A stretch of DNA of 64,000 bases from Rhynchopus sp. YZ270_cl-10 (lineage: Eukaryota; Euglenozoa; Diplonemea; Diplonemida; Diplonemidae). The notes beneath the pieces are model-generated. The model was not told the DNA's origin. It saw only the letters and a program-made list of their open reading frames with translations, and made no database searches. Where the stretch lies: positions 620,001-684,000 of the forward strand of contig OZ037904.1 of assembly GCA_964035575.1 (NCBI GenBank), written 5' to 3'. This document shows, one piece after another, positions 20,652 through 30,762 of the stretch. Position numbers and translations under genes: made by a program. The number at the start of each line of letters is the position of its first letter. The first letter of the stretch is position 1.

Positions 20652-21140
20652 CTACCTCCGCACCGTTGGTGTTGAGGACGAAACCAGAGGAGGCTCCCCT
20701 TTGCATTCCCCTTTGCTGCGTGTAGGTGATGCGCGTGGAGGTCTGCGGTGGTGTTTGTAGGTAGATTTTTCGACAATCACTGCAGTCCCGGTGACGTGGG
20801 TGAAGTAGAAGGTGGCAGGCGGGGCGTACCAGGCGGGGATGAAGGGGATGCGTTTTACTAAGGTGGTGCAGATTTGCTCGCGGAGGTTGACAACACAGTT
20901 CGCACCTTTGTCTTCTGCTTGGACCAGCGCTTTGCGCATCGCAGTTTTGACTGACAGTGATAACTGCTGTTTTGCGACAGTCAGCTGCCCCCCCACCGCA
21001 TTCGCCACACTATTGCGCACCTCCCCCAAACCACTGCCACACTGGCAACAGCTCCCCGTCACCACCCCCAGCTCCTCGACGATCCGGTACCCATTGAGGT
21101 TGCTGCGATGCGAGAACAGCAGCTTGCTTAGCTTCCTCAT
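20652..21140 (-). CDS. YbjQ/UPF0145-family protein
   Basis: A 162-residue protein. Residues 16-125 follow the YbjQ pattern: GYRIVEELGVVTGSC, then a VRNSVANAVGGQL segment, a helix (AMRKALVQAEDKGAN), CVVNLRE and a final strand VTGTAVIVEK. The family is mostly bacterial, forms pentameric barrels and has no established enzymatic role. The last 30 residues are basic and probably disordered. Gene form and splice-free frame suit a stand-alone protein. The final codon abuts a GTAGGG, so a further small exon cannot be excluded. Confidence 0.75.
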   Translation of the reverse strand: MRKLSKLLFSHRSNLNGYRIVEELGVVTGSCCQCGSGLGEVRNSVANAVGGQLTVAKQQLSLSVKTAMRKALVQAEDKGANCVVNLREQICTTLVKRIPFIPAWYAPPATFYFTHVTGTAVIVEKSTYKHHRRPPRASPTRSKGECKGEPPLVSSSTPTVRR

Positions 21141-22123
21141 TGAATGGGAGAGAAAAAAAAGGGCCTTTTAAAGGTGGTGTTAGTCGGTGACGCTGCAAAA
21201 CTATGTTTGCATCAAAAGAGTGGAATATGGTATGTAATGTAATATGGGGCCTAAGACCGTGGCGTGCAGAAAGGTTGTGGAAGGTTGGTTCGAGAGATAG
21301 TGAAGCGGGATTCAAAAATAGAAAACGACTTCAGGATATGACAGTTAAATGAAATAAAGAAAACACTTTTTCGTTTATCGCACCGCAAAAGGATTGTGTT
21401 TTTCACTGATGAATGTGAGTGATGTTAGTGGAAAAACAATACGCTAAAGCGGGCACGCACCATCCGTCGTTTTCCATTTCTATTCGTCAATGCTTGATAA
21501 CACAAAAAAAAAAAAGAGATAATGATACAGAGTTCAGAAGGGGGTGTGGTGTTCAGCGAAGGGGGAGGGGGGGAAAGTGGAATAAAAATAGACTTTCTTT
21601 TTGTGTATATTTGTTTTTGCTCTTCAGCAAGTGTCGCTTTCATGAAGTGGCTGACTACTACTTCGACGCAACCAACAGGGTAAAAGGGCAGCAACACAAC
21701 AGCACAGGTAAGTAGAATAAATAAACCGAGATTGAAGAATAAGTTGCCGGCGGCAGGCCTTGCGGCCTATGTTCAGATTGTGCGGCAAAAAAAGAAGGAA
21801 CACAAATGCGAACAGGGTCCCTGCAACTACGCTGGGAAGTGTTCTTATGTTTAATAAAAGAGGAAGGTATGTATGTGTAAATTGCTTTGACAGACGAGAC
21901 TCCACAAAACGACCACAGGGGGCAACGGGAGGTGTGCACGAGGCACAAAGCTGGGGGTGTTCTGCTGCACCACCCGCTCTTGCACAACGCAAGGCAGGGT
22001 GGTGTGGCGGAACGTGGAAAGGGGTGTGGTCCGTGGAGTGTTGGTGGCGGTAAATATGAGCAGCAATAATAAACAAGAAAAGAACGGTAATCACATCACA
22101 CAGACCATTGCGACAACACAAAA
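21141..22123. other. Spacer, no gene supported
   Basis: Several short minus-strand frames overlap (21624-22328), but they share bases with the secreted-protein gene or with low-complexity sequence and show no family. I see no member of the hairpin families here. Confidence 0.45.
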
Positions 22124-22849
22124 CTAGATCGCGAGGGGCCACTCGTTTCCGATGCAGACGTGTGCCGGGCACCCACCTGGCTGTGGGCCAGCGGGGATGC
22201 ACGTGTTCGGCTGGCACCTTCCGTTCCAGCGGCAGAAGTCGCCCAGCGCTGGGGCCTCGCAGTCGCCCTGAGCCAGCAGCGTCGAGCAGTCCACAGCAGT
22301 GCCGGGGCTGATCGCAAACGCGGCCCACTCCACGTCGCCAAGGGTGTCGAAGGTCTCAATGCCTCCAGGTGCCACAGTCTTCCTGTACGAGGTCATCCTG
22401 TGTGTGAGGCCGCCAGGTGCGCCAGTCACGAAGCTGGGTGCGCAGCGCGAACGTTCCCATCCGTTCGTCATCAGGTACGTGGGGAGGGCGCCCTTCAGCG
22501 ACGGGCACGGGTAGCACTCGTACAGGAACACGAATGCGTCGCACGGGCTTCCTGCAGCAGGGCACGAGTAGCGCACAGTCGACCCTGCCGGGAATGTCTG
22601 TCTCGGCACGTCCAGCATGTGTCCCTTCAGGAAGTCGGGCACAGTGCGCAGCTCAGACCCTGCCACATCCGGCCAGGCTGCGATCTTGTCGTACAGAAAC
22701 GTGAGGCGGAGTCCTCCTGCAATGTTCGGGTTGACCTGGTCGCCAGCCGCGGTGGCAATGACAGAGGCAACCAGATCAGCAGCAGGAGCATCAGCACCGA
22801 GAGCCGTGCCGACGAGGCACATCAACCCGAGTGCGCGCATGGCTGCCAT
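22124..22849 (-). CDS. Secreted Cys-rich protein of unknown function (241 residues)
   Basis: The N-terminus (MRALGLMCLVGTALGADA) is a typical signal peptide with a likely cleavage after about residue 19. The mature part has about a dozen cysteines. The last 55 residues are especially Cys-rich (CSTLL, GDCEAP, FCRWNGRCQPNTC, GGCPAHVC), like a small disulphide-knotted domain. There is no membrane anchor or GPI signal. The central part (VEWAAFAISPGTAVDC) could be a beta-rich extracellular fold. No family is recognised. Two nearby methionines (residues 1 and 4) are equally plausible starts. Confidence 0.75.
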   Translation of the reverse strand: MAAMRALGLMCLVGTALGADAPAADLVASVIATAAGDQVNPNIAGGLRLTFLYDKIAAWPDVAGSELRTVPDFLKGHMLDVPRQTFPAGSTVRYSCPAAGSPCDAFVFLYECYPCPSLKGALPTYLMTNGWERSRCAPSFVTGAPGGLTHRMTSYRKTVAPGGIETFDTLGDVEWAAFAISPGTAVDCSTLLAQGDCEAPALGDFCRWNGRCQPNTCIPAGPQPGGCPAHVCIGNEWPLAI

Positions 22850-23909
22850 TGTGTGTGAAAAGCGGTGTGTAATGGGGGTGAGGATGCACAGCTGTATGTG
22901 TGTGTGTGGTGTGAGACAGAGTTAAGGTTGGTGTTGCACAAAATACACACTACACACCCTTTTTTGTTGTCATGTGCTCATTCGTTTGCGCTTTTTGCTT
23001 TTGCTTTTGACACGTTGTATCCCTTTTTTATTTTATTTTATTTTATTTTGAAATATCGGAGCTTTGTACGATTATTGTCCGAACACAAAGAATTTGTGCT
23101 CTGAAAAAGTGTTGGCACTTGTCACACGTGCTGTGGTGCCGTCCTCACTTTGATCCTGTACGAAAGAAAGTGCCGACGGTGGAAGAGAAATTTCGTTTGC
23201 TGAGGAATCGTTTCACAGAATGCAAGAATTGGTTCTGGCACGATTGCCTCGTCCGATGTAACTCTCCTACCAGTAGGCATAACAGCCACTCAATGCAACA
23301 AGAGTGTCTTGTTCTTCCGTAACCCGGATAAATCTGGATATCAGGAAGGGAAGGGAAATTTTAAAAAAAGAGGGGGTGGACAGTTTGTAAGATGAACCTA
23401 AGCCTCTCGTGCTTGGCCACTTTAAAAAAAAAGAAAGAAAACTTGTCAGATGAATGTGCCCCTCGTGCACACATCTAAAAGAAGAGAAATGAAACAAAAA
23501 GAAAAATAGCTTGTAAGATGAACCTTATCACCACCGTAGTCACACTGCAAAAAAGAAGTGTGAACGATGGCTGCCTCTTCACACGCAAAATACATCTTTC
23601 AAATGCAATGGGAGGGAGGGGGGGCAGAAGTGCTGAAAGCTCTCCAACAAAAGTTTACCCTCCCCCCTAAAACACACAAACAAAACAAAAAAAACAAAAA
23701 ACAAAAAAACACAACCCCGTGCATTAAGATGAGATCTATTCAGTAAAACACGCTGCGTCGGGTCCGAGTCCCGCGCCACGCCCACACATCTTCTAATTTT
23801 ACCCCCATCTTGTATAAAAAACAACACCCAAAACACACTCCTCTAAATCGCTCATTTTTTAAGACCATTCGAATTTTTCTACCCCACCCCCCTTTTCTCC
23901 TCCCTTTTT
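22850..23909. other. Spacer with two or three hairpin elements
   Basis: A type 1 element lies at 23388-23424 (GATGAACCTAAGCCTCTCGT then GCTTGGCCAC). A type 2 element lies at 23439-23477 (GATGAATGTGCCCCTCG then TGCACACATC). At 23513-23530 the words CTTGTAAGATGAACCT start a third, truncated copy. All have the same orientation. No gene is supported. Confidence 0.65.
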
Positions 23910-25466
23910 CTATGTCAGGAAACAGTTGAAGAGGGCCTTTTCCGCGCTGTTTGCGAAGTGTGGAACGAAACGGATTTTGACGATTTCTGTGAAGCCTTCC
24001 GATTCTTCTGGTTCGGAGAAACCGCTTTTGTACATATTGTAGGCGATGCCTGGGACGTGCGGACGTTCTCCCTTTGTGATGACTTCACGGTATTGGTTGA
24101 GGTGCTTCGCCAGCTCCATGGATGTGGTGAAATAGAAGCAGCGTACCGGAACGTCCACATTCTCTGCTGCTGTGATGTAATCCTCGCGCGTCTCCTCCTT
24201 TGGGTTGGTGTTATCCACCACTACAGACTTGCCAGCGGCCAATGCCTCACGCATTACTCGCAAACACTTTGCCGGCGTCTTCAGGGTATCCCTGTTGACA
24301 TGCACATAGCCATTTGCCACAAAGTGCTTCAAAGCAAAGGTCGACTTCCCCGAAGCTGGTGGTCCAACAAAGAGAACCACCTCCTGAGTGTCTTTGTGGA
24401 AAGTCTCCCGTCCATCATCGGTTGCAGTCATGTTGGCGAGAGTCTTCGCTTCTGCCTCAGGGTTGAAGGAGCCCCAAGAGAAAGGAGCGGTTTTCATGTG
24501 TTTGAAATATTGTTCTGGTGTTTGGAAGGCAATGCCGACGTTGTGTGCAAACTTCCGGTCTGAACAGGAGAAGTCCTTCTTGCGGTTTGCCAGGGTAAGG
24601 ATCGTCCGCCCCGCCGCATCTCCGACATAAATACAGTCTGATTTGTTACCTTTGAAGTCGATTGTTTTGACCATCAATTCCCACATATCAACGCCCGGCT
24701 TTCTGTACGCATCGCTCCCCGTTGCGAGAAAGGCGTCAATCGGGAAGCCAAGCTTTTTCGAGATGTTTGTAATCTTTGTTTTGATCTCCGTAGCCTTGCT
24801 CGCATCCCAATGCCCTTTCTTGCCAATCCCCGCCTGGTTTGAGAAGAACATAATGCGGACCCCTTCGCTGTGCAGCTTGGCAAGCTTTTTGGGGACTTCA
24901 CTGCAGAGGAACATCCAGTCGTCTTTGTTCTTCGGGAACACTGCGCCTGATTTGGGCATGACAACCGTGTCGTCCATATCGAAAGATGCGATGCGCTCTG
25001 TAGGGGGGTCCGATGGGCCAGTTGTGTATACCAGAACGGAATCGACTTTGGTCCAGACTGCCTCGCTGCTTGGCTTTTTTGGAGACATTTTCGCCTTTTT
25101 CTGTGGAGGCTGTTGCGGAGCGTCAGACGACTCTGATGCCGTCGACCCATCAGCCGCGTCAGAATCATCAGAGCTGTCCTCCTCCTCTTCCTCCTCACGC
25201 TTCCGCTTTGCCTCCCTCCCAAGCTCCTGGTCTGTCGTACGACGTACGATGTACGACAGCGTGTCGTCCTCCACCACCCGCATGCTCATCAACGGCAGGC
25301 TAACCACCAACTGTTTTTGCTTCTTCCCGCTGCCCTGCTTCAGAGACACCTCCGGAGGGTCCTTTGCCTTCGATTTTGAGGCACGCTCCAATGCTTTGGT
25401 GTGCAAGGCGTCGAACTTCTCCCACTCAGCATCCTCCGACTCCCTGAACTGCCAGACAGGCGGCAT
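23910..25466 (-). CDS. Polynucleotide kinase 3'-phosphatase with N-terminal WWE domain
   Basis: From MPPVW the protein has 518 residues. Residues 1-80 fit a WWE domain: VWQF, EWEKFD, KQLVVSLPLMSM and YIVRRT give its W, W/F and basic landmarks. An acidic, Ser-rich linker follows. The phosphatase has the HAD motif DMDDT (163-167), FFSNQAGIGKKG and CIYVGDAAGR. The kinase has Walker A GPPASGKST (368-376) and VVVDNTNP. PNKP restores 5'-phosphate and 3'-hydroxyl ends in strand-break repair. In animals an FHA domain occupies the N-terminus; here a predicted ADP-ribose-binding WWE replaces it. An in-frame ATG at 25556 would add about 30 residues rich in Arg and free of acids, resembling a mitochondrial presequence. 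No intron. Confidence 0.92.
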   Translation of the reverse strand: MPPVWQFRESEDAEWEKFDALHTKALERASKSKAKDPPEVSLKQGSGKKQKQLVVSLPLMSMRVVEDDTLSYIVRRTTDQELGREAKRKREEEEEEDSSDDSDAADGSTASESSDAPQQPPQKKAKMSPKKPSSEAVWTKVDSVLVYTTGPSDPPTERIASFDMDDTVVMPKSGAVFPKNKDDWMFLCSEVPKKLAKLHSEGVRIMFFSNQAGIGKKGHWDASKATEIKTKITNISKKLGFPIDAFLATGSDAYRKPGVDMWELMVKTIDFKGNKSDCIYVGDAAGRTILTLANRKKDFSCSDRKFAHNVGIAFQTPEQYFKHMKTAPFSWGSFNPEAEAKTLANMTATDDGRETFHKDTQEVVLFVGPPASGKSTFALKHFVANGYVHVNRDTLKTPAKCLRVMREALAAGKSVVVDNTNPKEETREDYITAAENVDVPVRCFYFTTSMELAKHLNQYREVITKGERPHVPGIAYNMYKSGFSEPEESEGFTEIVKIRFVPHFANSAEKALFNCFLT

Positions 25467-25576
25467 TTTTTGAGAGGCGAAGCGGGCAGTGCAGGTAAAG
25501 ATGGGGTGAGAAGGAGGGGGGGCGCGTAACGCTGTGTGGATGATGGTGCGGAGCATTCACTGTTGTGTCGAAATAA

Positions 25577-25665
25577 AAAGTGAAGTTGATATGTGCAAAA
25601 CGCCTCTGGGACGCAGAGCACTGACACTCCACGGGTTATCGAACCCCCGGAGTGTTGCGCTTGGA
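25577..25665 (-). repeat. Type 4 hairpin element, fullest copy
   Basis: GTGAAGTTGATA leads to GCCTCTGGGACGCAGAGC (a short hairpin). A long hairpin follows at 25622-25657: ACACTCC pairs with GGAGTGT and an inner GGGTT pairs with AACCC around ATCG. Related copies lie at 8020-8098 and, truncated, at 45093-45147. On the minus strand the inner stem reads GGTTCGAT, close to a Pol III B box. It does not fold as a tRNA. Confidence 0.65.
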
Positions 25666-25782
25666 AGTGGTTTACAGGGAAGCTGTAAGCAGGATCTACA
25701 GTCATTACCCACCCTGACCGGGAAGGGGGGACAACATGATTTAAAGATTCAAGAAAAGCACGTATTTTGGCACAATAAAAAG

Positions 25783-25893
25783 AAAAGGTTATAAGATGAT
25801 CCTAAGGACTCTCGTTGCTTAGTCACCTTTGATCACATTCGTTATCGCGAAGCAATGCGCTGGTTTTCACAAATCTTGTTGTCAGGGATGATG
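25783..25893 (-). repeat. Type 1 hairpin element, long copy
   Basis: Plus strand: GAAAAGGTTATAAGATGATC, a CTAAG/CTTAG stem around a CTCTCG loop, then the shared tail with ATTCGTTATCGCG and TTGTTGTCAGGGATGATGTC. It has the same orientation as the 17.2-kb copy, with changes in both stem arms. Confidence 0.75.
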
Positions 25894-27034
25894 TCTAAAA
25901 ATGGTAGATTAGAGATCATGTGTACCCACAATGAAGAATGCACTACAAATAGACGAAAAAAAAAGGACACCTTACGAGAGAGAAGAGAAAAAATCAGGGG
26001 GGAAATCCTATTTTTTTGAAAAAGACCCCCTAAGGGGGAGAAACGAGAACGTATATAACAAAGTACATGGTCTAGCATAACATGGGGATGGGATGGGGGG
26101 GTGGGGATCGGGGAGGGAAAGGGTGAGTTTGAAAATGTTTTTTGTATCTTTTGAAAGTGCTTTGTGCTCTGTTTAATTTTGCTTGATAGTTTTGTAGGGA
26201 AAGGGTGAAGAGAGGTGTCCCTGTGGACATCTCTCTCTCTTTTTGTTTTGTGCGTACAGTGTGTAAATAATTCTGTGGTAATATTTTTTTTTACTGCAAT
26301 ACGCTCCCACTGAGTACCTTGGCCCTCTTTGAAACCCTCTTTGAGGCCAAAAAAAAAAAAATATGCGGGTTTGTTATCAGGTTTGGGACCTCCGAAGTAC
26401 CACCTGAGCGTTTTGAACGAAGCTATGCAACACGAGCCTGCCACATCATTTGTGAGTACGCTTCATGAAGCAGCAAGCACAACACATCCATCTTAGCAAA
26501 AATTACTACCGACACATCTTATCCCTGAAAGAGTGGCAATGAAATGCTCTCTTATGGTGAACACGTGTTTTCCCCCATTTTATGTTGTGTAGTTTTTTTT
26601 GTTGCTATTGTAAAGATCTGTCCCCTTCTTGTATAGATGGTTTAGAAGGGGAAAGAAGCTCACACTCTATAAAAAAACATTTTTCCTTTGTCAACCACAA
26701 CCCATTATTTTGTTTGAAAACACGGCAAAAAAAACCCCCCCGTACACACAATTCTGTTCGTTCCTGAACCACGTGGTTTGTCTTTTGTATCGGTCATGGA
26801 TACACTGATTTCATCCCGGTTACTTATCTATTAGTCTGTCTGTCTATCCACACACGGTACTCTCTCGTCCACCCTGAACGCTTGGCTGCCACAAAAAACC
26901 CCGAAGCATTTTTTTTAAAATATTTTCTACACACACGCCAACTCCATCCCTTGAACAGAAGCGATGGCCAAGGGGTCATTGCTATTCACACCCCAGCAGA
27001 GGATCATGTTCCTATACTGAGGGTGCGTGCAGCT
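25894..27034. other. Spacer, no gene seen
   Basis: Positions 26128-26185 (GTTTGAAAATGTTTTTTGTA...AGTGCTTTGTGCTCTG, then TTTAATTTTGC) match 38137-38200. A minus-strand open frame at 25842-26444 passes through this repeat and is not called. Confidence 0.5.
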
Positions 27035-29387
27035 CTACACCAATGAGAACGTACGCGGGCACTTCTCCTTCAGCAGAACGTGCAGTGCTGCTCGGGATGA
27101 CAGCGTCAGCGCCTGTTTGGAGAAGGGGGGGTGAGGGAGGTGTGAGGCTGTACACGACGGGACCCAGTGACAAGTGAAAATGACAAGTAAATGACTTGCC
27201 ATGACAAGTGACTTTTTTGAGTGACAAGTGACAAGTGAAATGACATGCAAAATAACCACAAACAAAACAAAAAAAAAAAAAAAACGCTACTCTGCAGAAG
27301 AAAGGAAAAAGGGCGTAATTCATAGTAAAGAGAAAAGTTTAAGATGACCCTAAGCCTCTCTGTGCTTAGTCACCTTGATCACATTCGTTATCGTGCAGCA
27401 TTCAGCTGCGTGGATTTCCATAAGTTTGGTAAATACATACTCCTTGCTTGACATTGAGCCCCACCACGGTCCCGACCTGCGCAAGGTAAGGGTCTCCTTC
27501 AGCCTCGTCTGCAGCAGCACCAATGACACCGACGACCTGAGGTTGGGATGTGTGAGAAGACGAAGGGGGGTTCATTTGGTAAATAAAATGGTGAAGCGCG
27601 AAACCCAAGAAAAGCTTTCTGTACAATGAAAACCTAAGCCTCTCTGCGCTTCGTCACCGTATACTCAAAATTGTGGGGAAAGAAAAAGAAAATGATTTTC
27701 TTTTCTGATAGGGTGAAGTTGTGAGGGAAAAGTGAATATTTTTTTCACATCTTTTTTAAAAAAGCGGGCGCCTAAAGTATACCTTCACGGTGTTGCTTTT
27801 CAGCTGGTTCAACGCTTCTGTGTGATATTTGCAGGCCTTCTTTTCGCCACAATCGACGATCACAAGCGAACACGACGCGTCTTCACTGTCATCTCTCACT
27901 CTACAACACGAGAACGCTGTCCCCAGCGCCTCTCCCACACTCCCTCCCCCACCTACCTCCCCTCTGAACAGCTCCTTCAGGGCTGCCGCCTCTTCGACAT
28001 CGTTGAGCTCACTCCCCTGCTGCGAGATGTACGTAATACACAGAACCGGATCAAAAAACCCAGACACCAGCTCCGTCCACACAAAATACCCTACACATGA
28101 GATTAGCGCCATCAAAAACCCCATTTTTAACGCTGCCATCATGGACACCCCAGAACCTCCACTGTTCACCCTAGGCACCGAAGGGGAGGCATCGAGGGGA
28201 GCTGCACGGACCTGGCGGGAAGGGTTTGCGTTTGCTCCGATGGTATGAAGCGAGCCAAGCGATTCAACAAGAAGACCAAAATCGGCAGCACTTCTTGGAC
28301 GAAGCTTTTGGGTACTTCCATCAGCAGAACGGACCGAAATCCACATTCCACCACCAACTGCGACGTCGGTTATATCATCTGCTGCTACCACCTTTGACCG
28401 AATCCCACTCAAATGAAACACAGCGCATGCCGCAATCCCTGCACCCCCCCTCTGAATCTCAAGCATCTGCGGCTCAATATTCGGTGCCCACTCCACCACA
28501 AAGACCTCTGTCATCCCTGGTGGCGGGGCATGAGAACTTCCCCCTATGGGACCTCCAATCACACTCGGTTTGTTATGTCTGAGATACGGCGACCCGCTTT
28601 GGGGGATGTACGTTGGGGACGCGCTGTGCTGCACTGCGTACCGTCCGGCAGATTCGGGAGAGGATGAATACCGGGCCCTGAAAGGAGACAAAGAGCGTTC
28701 TGGTGACCGTGTTGCGTCTCTGAGGCCTGGAGGAGAAAATGCGGCAATGATATTGGCAGCAGCCTCCGGAGGTATCTCCGCCCCTCCAGAAGGAGACAAA
28801 ATCTGGCTTTTCGAATACGCTGCAACCGATGGGTGCGCCTCCGAGACCGGCCCCGCGAGATACCCCAAATCCGGATACCCATCCAACACCTCCTGCTCAG
28901 GGGAAACTAACGGTTGGTTCATTGTCCGCAACCTCCGTAAATGCTCGCTATGTGCCCCAACCCTTTCCGGGTAACTCTTAACCGGGGTGTGATGGTAAGA
29001 CGTATGGCTATAGGATGCCGGAGGGGGTGCAGCAGGGGCGCTCTTCTGAGGGGAAGGTGTGGGTGTGCTCTTTTTCTCCTTCTTGTCTTTCTTCTCTTTG
29101 GATTTCTCCTTCTTGGCAGTGCTCGTAGAACGTTGCGAAAGCTTGAGTGACGGGGAAGCGTGTGGGGTAGGAGGGCTGGAGCTGTCAGGAACAATCTTTT
29201 CATTTGCAGGCGACGTCAAAGCAAGCGCGGACACAGCGCGAGCCGGGGGTGCGGGACCGAGAAGGGTTGAATCACTGCTGTGCAAGACAGGGGCCATTTC
29301 AGAGTTCGCCCGAGGGGGTGGGGGTGAGTCTGACAGACGAGAATGTTTTCGGTCCGACATATCTAATTGCATTGTAGTTAAGGTCAC
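27035..29387 (-). CDS. Unknown three-exon single-pass membrane protein
   Basis: Exon 1 runs 29387-27783 (donor GTATAC), exon 2 27536-27441 (donor GTATGT) and exon 3 27112-27035, all joined in phase 0, giving 592 residues from the first ATG or 583 from MSDRKH. Residues 1-290 are disordered and Ser/Pro-rich with a KKEKSKEKKDKKEKK block. Residues about 300-385 alternate beta strands (EVFVVEW, GMWISVRS), possibly a PH-like fold. A hydrophobic helix (MGFLMALISCVGYFVWTELV) at about 425-445 is the likely membrane span. The rest includes CSLVIVDCGEKKACKYHTEA and would lie across the membrane. Both introns carry type 1 hairpin sequence. I recognise no family; a torsin-activator-like luminal domain is only a guess. 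Confidence 0.7.
27150..27250. repeat. Degenerate ATGACAAGTG tandem repeat in an intron
   Basis: About eight degenerate copies of TGACAAGTGA and its reverse-related ACTTGCCATGACAAG lie in the second intron of the membrane-protein gene. The repeats are imperfect in length and phase. Confidence 0.7.
27325..27427 (-). repeat. Type 1 hairpin element inside an intron
   Basis: Plus strand: GAAAAGTTTAAGATGACC, the CTAAGC/GCTTAG stem with a CTCTCTGT loop, then ATTCGTTATCGTGCAGCATT and TTTCCATAAGTTTGG. It ends 13 bases from the splice donor of intron 2 (27440) of the membrane-protein gene. The element is therefore transcribed and spliced out. Confidence 0.75.
27595..27662 (-). repeat. Divergent type 1 hairpin inside an intron
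   Basis: GAAAACCTAAGCCTCTC then TGCGCTTCGTCACCGT forms a weaker stem than other copies. It lies in intron 1 (27537-27782) of the same gene that holds a full copy in intron 2. Confidence 0.6.
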
Positions 29388-30762
29388 CCGAAAGGCTAAT
29401 TAATTTCAAAGGGAGGGGCTTTTTTTTCCAAAACCCCAGCCTCTCTACTAATGCAGGATTCCTTTGAACGCCTAATATCAATGCCAAGGTGATGTTCACG
29501 TATGTGTTGTTGATTTTTTGTGTTCCCCACCTCCGCTCTGTGTGGGGGGGGATTGAAAGTTTGTTTGTTTTTGTTTTGTGTGTGGGGGGGAGAAGAGGGA
29601 GGGGAGGGGGAGGGATACCAGATGATGGGGGGAATAAAAGAAAAAAACATTTCCCTTTTTTTTCCGTCCTAAAGAACTGAACATAAAAGCGGGGGAGGAA
29701 GGGGGGGAAGGGGGAAAAGCGGGGGGTGGGGGTGAGGGAGGGATGAGGAGGCAGGAGGAAAAGAGAGCCAACCATTTTGCAACTCGGGGGGGTGCAAGGA
29801 CAAAATTTTATTTTTCATCCCATCCTCTTTCCTTTTTCCTCCTTTCCTCTGTGTCCCTTCTCCCCCCTGTACCCCCCTCTCGCCAATCTGACCCCACCCC
29901 CCTCCACCTCCTTTTTTTGTGTGTGGGTGTGTCGCTGCTTTTTTTTAATTTTTGCTTTCCGAAAAAAGGCCCCCTTTTTGACCTCATTTTTTTGGCAAAA
30001 CATTAGGTGCCAGAGGGAGGGGAGGGGAGTATAAGGGGGGAGTGGTGACGAACCGATCGAATAAAAAGTTTTAAAAAAAAATCTGGATGTGTCGTTCTTG
30101 GATTAAAAAAAAGGGGGGTTTTTTTTCGGTGCTTGTTTAAAAAAATAATGAACCTCGGACGATATTATGCCCAAAAACCAACCCCTTATTCATCAGCACA
30201 GTACACGAGGGTTGGGGGGGAATCCCTTTTTATATAAAATAAAATGAAATAAAATAGATCTCCGAATTCAATAAAACAATGACTGACGCAAAAAAAAACG
30301 GAGAAAAAAAAGAGGGGGAGGAAAGAAAAACTCCCCCTCCCCAGACATTCAGCAGACACACTCTTCCCTTGACAGGAGGAGACGAGATTTCGAACCTCGA
30401 AAAAAGAAAAAAGACACATTTTTTTTTAAATCTCAGGTATCTTGTATTTGCAAGGAGTGGGGAGAACTCCTTGCCGTGTTTTTTGACGATAAACAATACT
30501 CTTGATTTTGTTTCATTTTCACCCCCTTTTTTATTATTATCCATTTTTCTGGTCTCCGAATAAATTCCTTTTTTGCAATAACAAAATATACAATAAAAAA
30601 ATTCCTTTTTTTAATCAACAAACTTGAAAAAAACGTGGTTGTAATGCAAATTCAAACAAAAAAAACAAACAAAAAAACAACAAAAAGGATTACCCCACCA
30701 CCCCACAACCCCGACCCCCAAAAAAAACAAAAAAAAAAAAAAACAAAAAAAAACCCGGTATT
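29388..30762. other. Spacer, low complexity, no gene
   Basis: G-rich, then C/T-rich, then A-rich tracts. The open frames are Lys/Pro-rich artefacts of these tracts. No hairpin family member or mobile element is visible. Confidence 0.6.

Noticed and set aside
23711-23775. tRNA-like T-arm (GGGTCCGAGTCCC)
   Set aside because: No acceptor stem, D arm or anticodon arm can be drawn around it on either strand.
25577-25665. tRNA gene from the GGTTCGAT word
   Set aside because: The seven-base outer stem encloses only about 20 bases, so no cloverleaf is possible. It is kept as a hairpin element.
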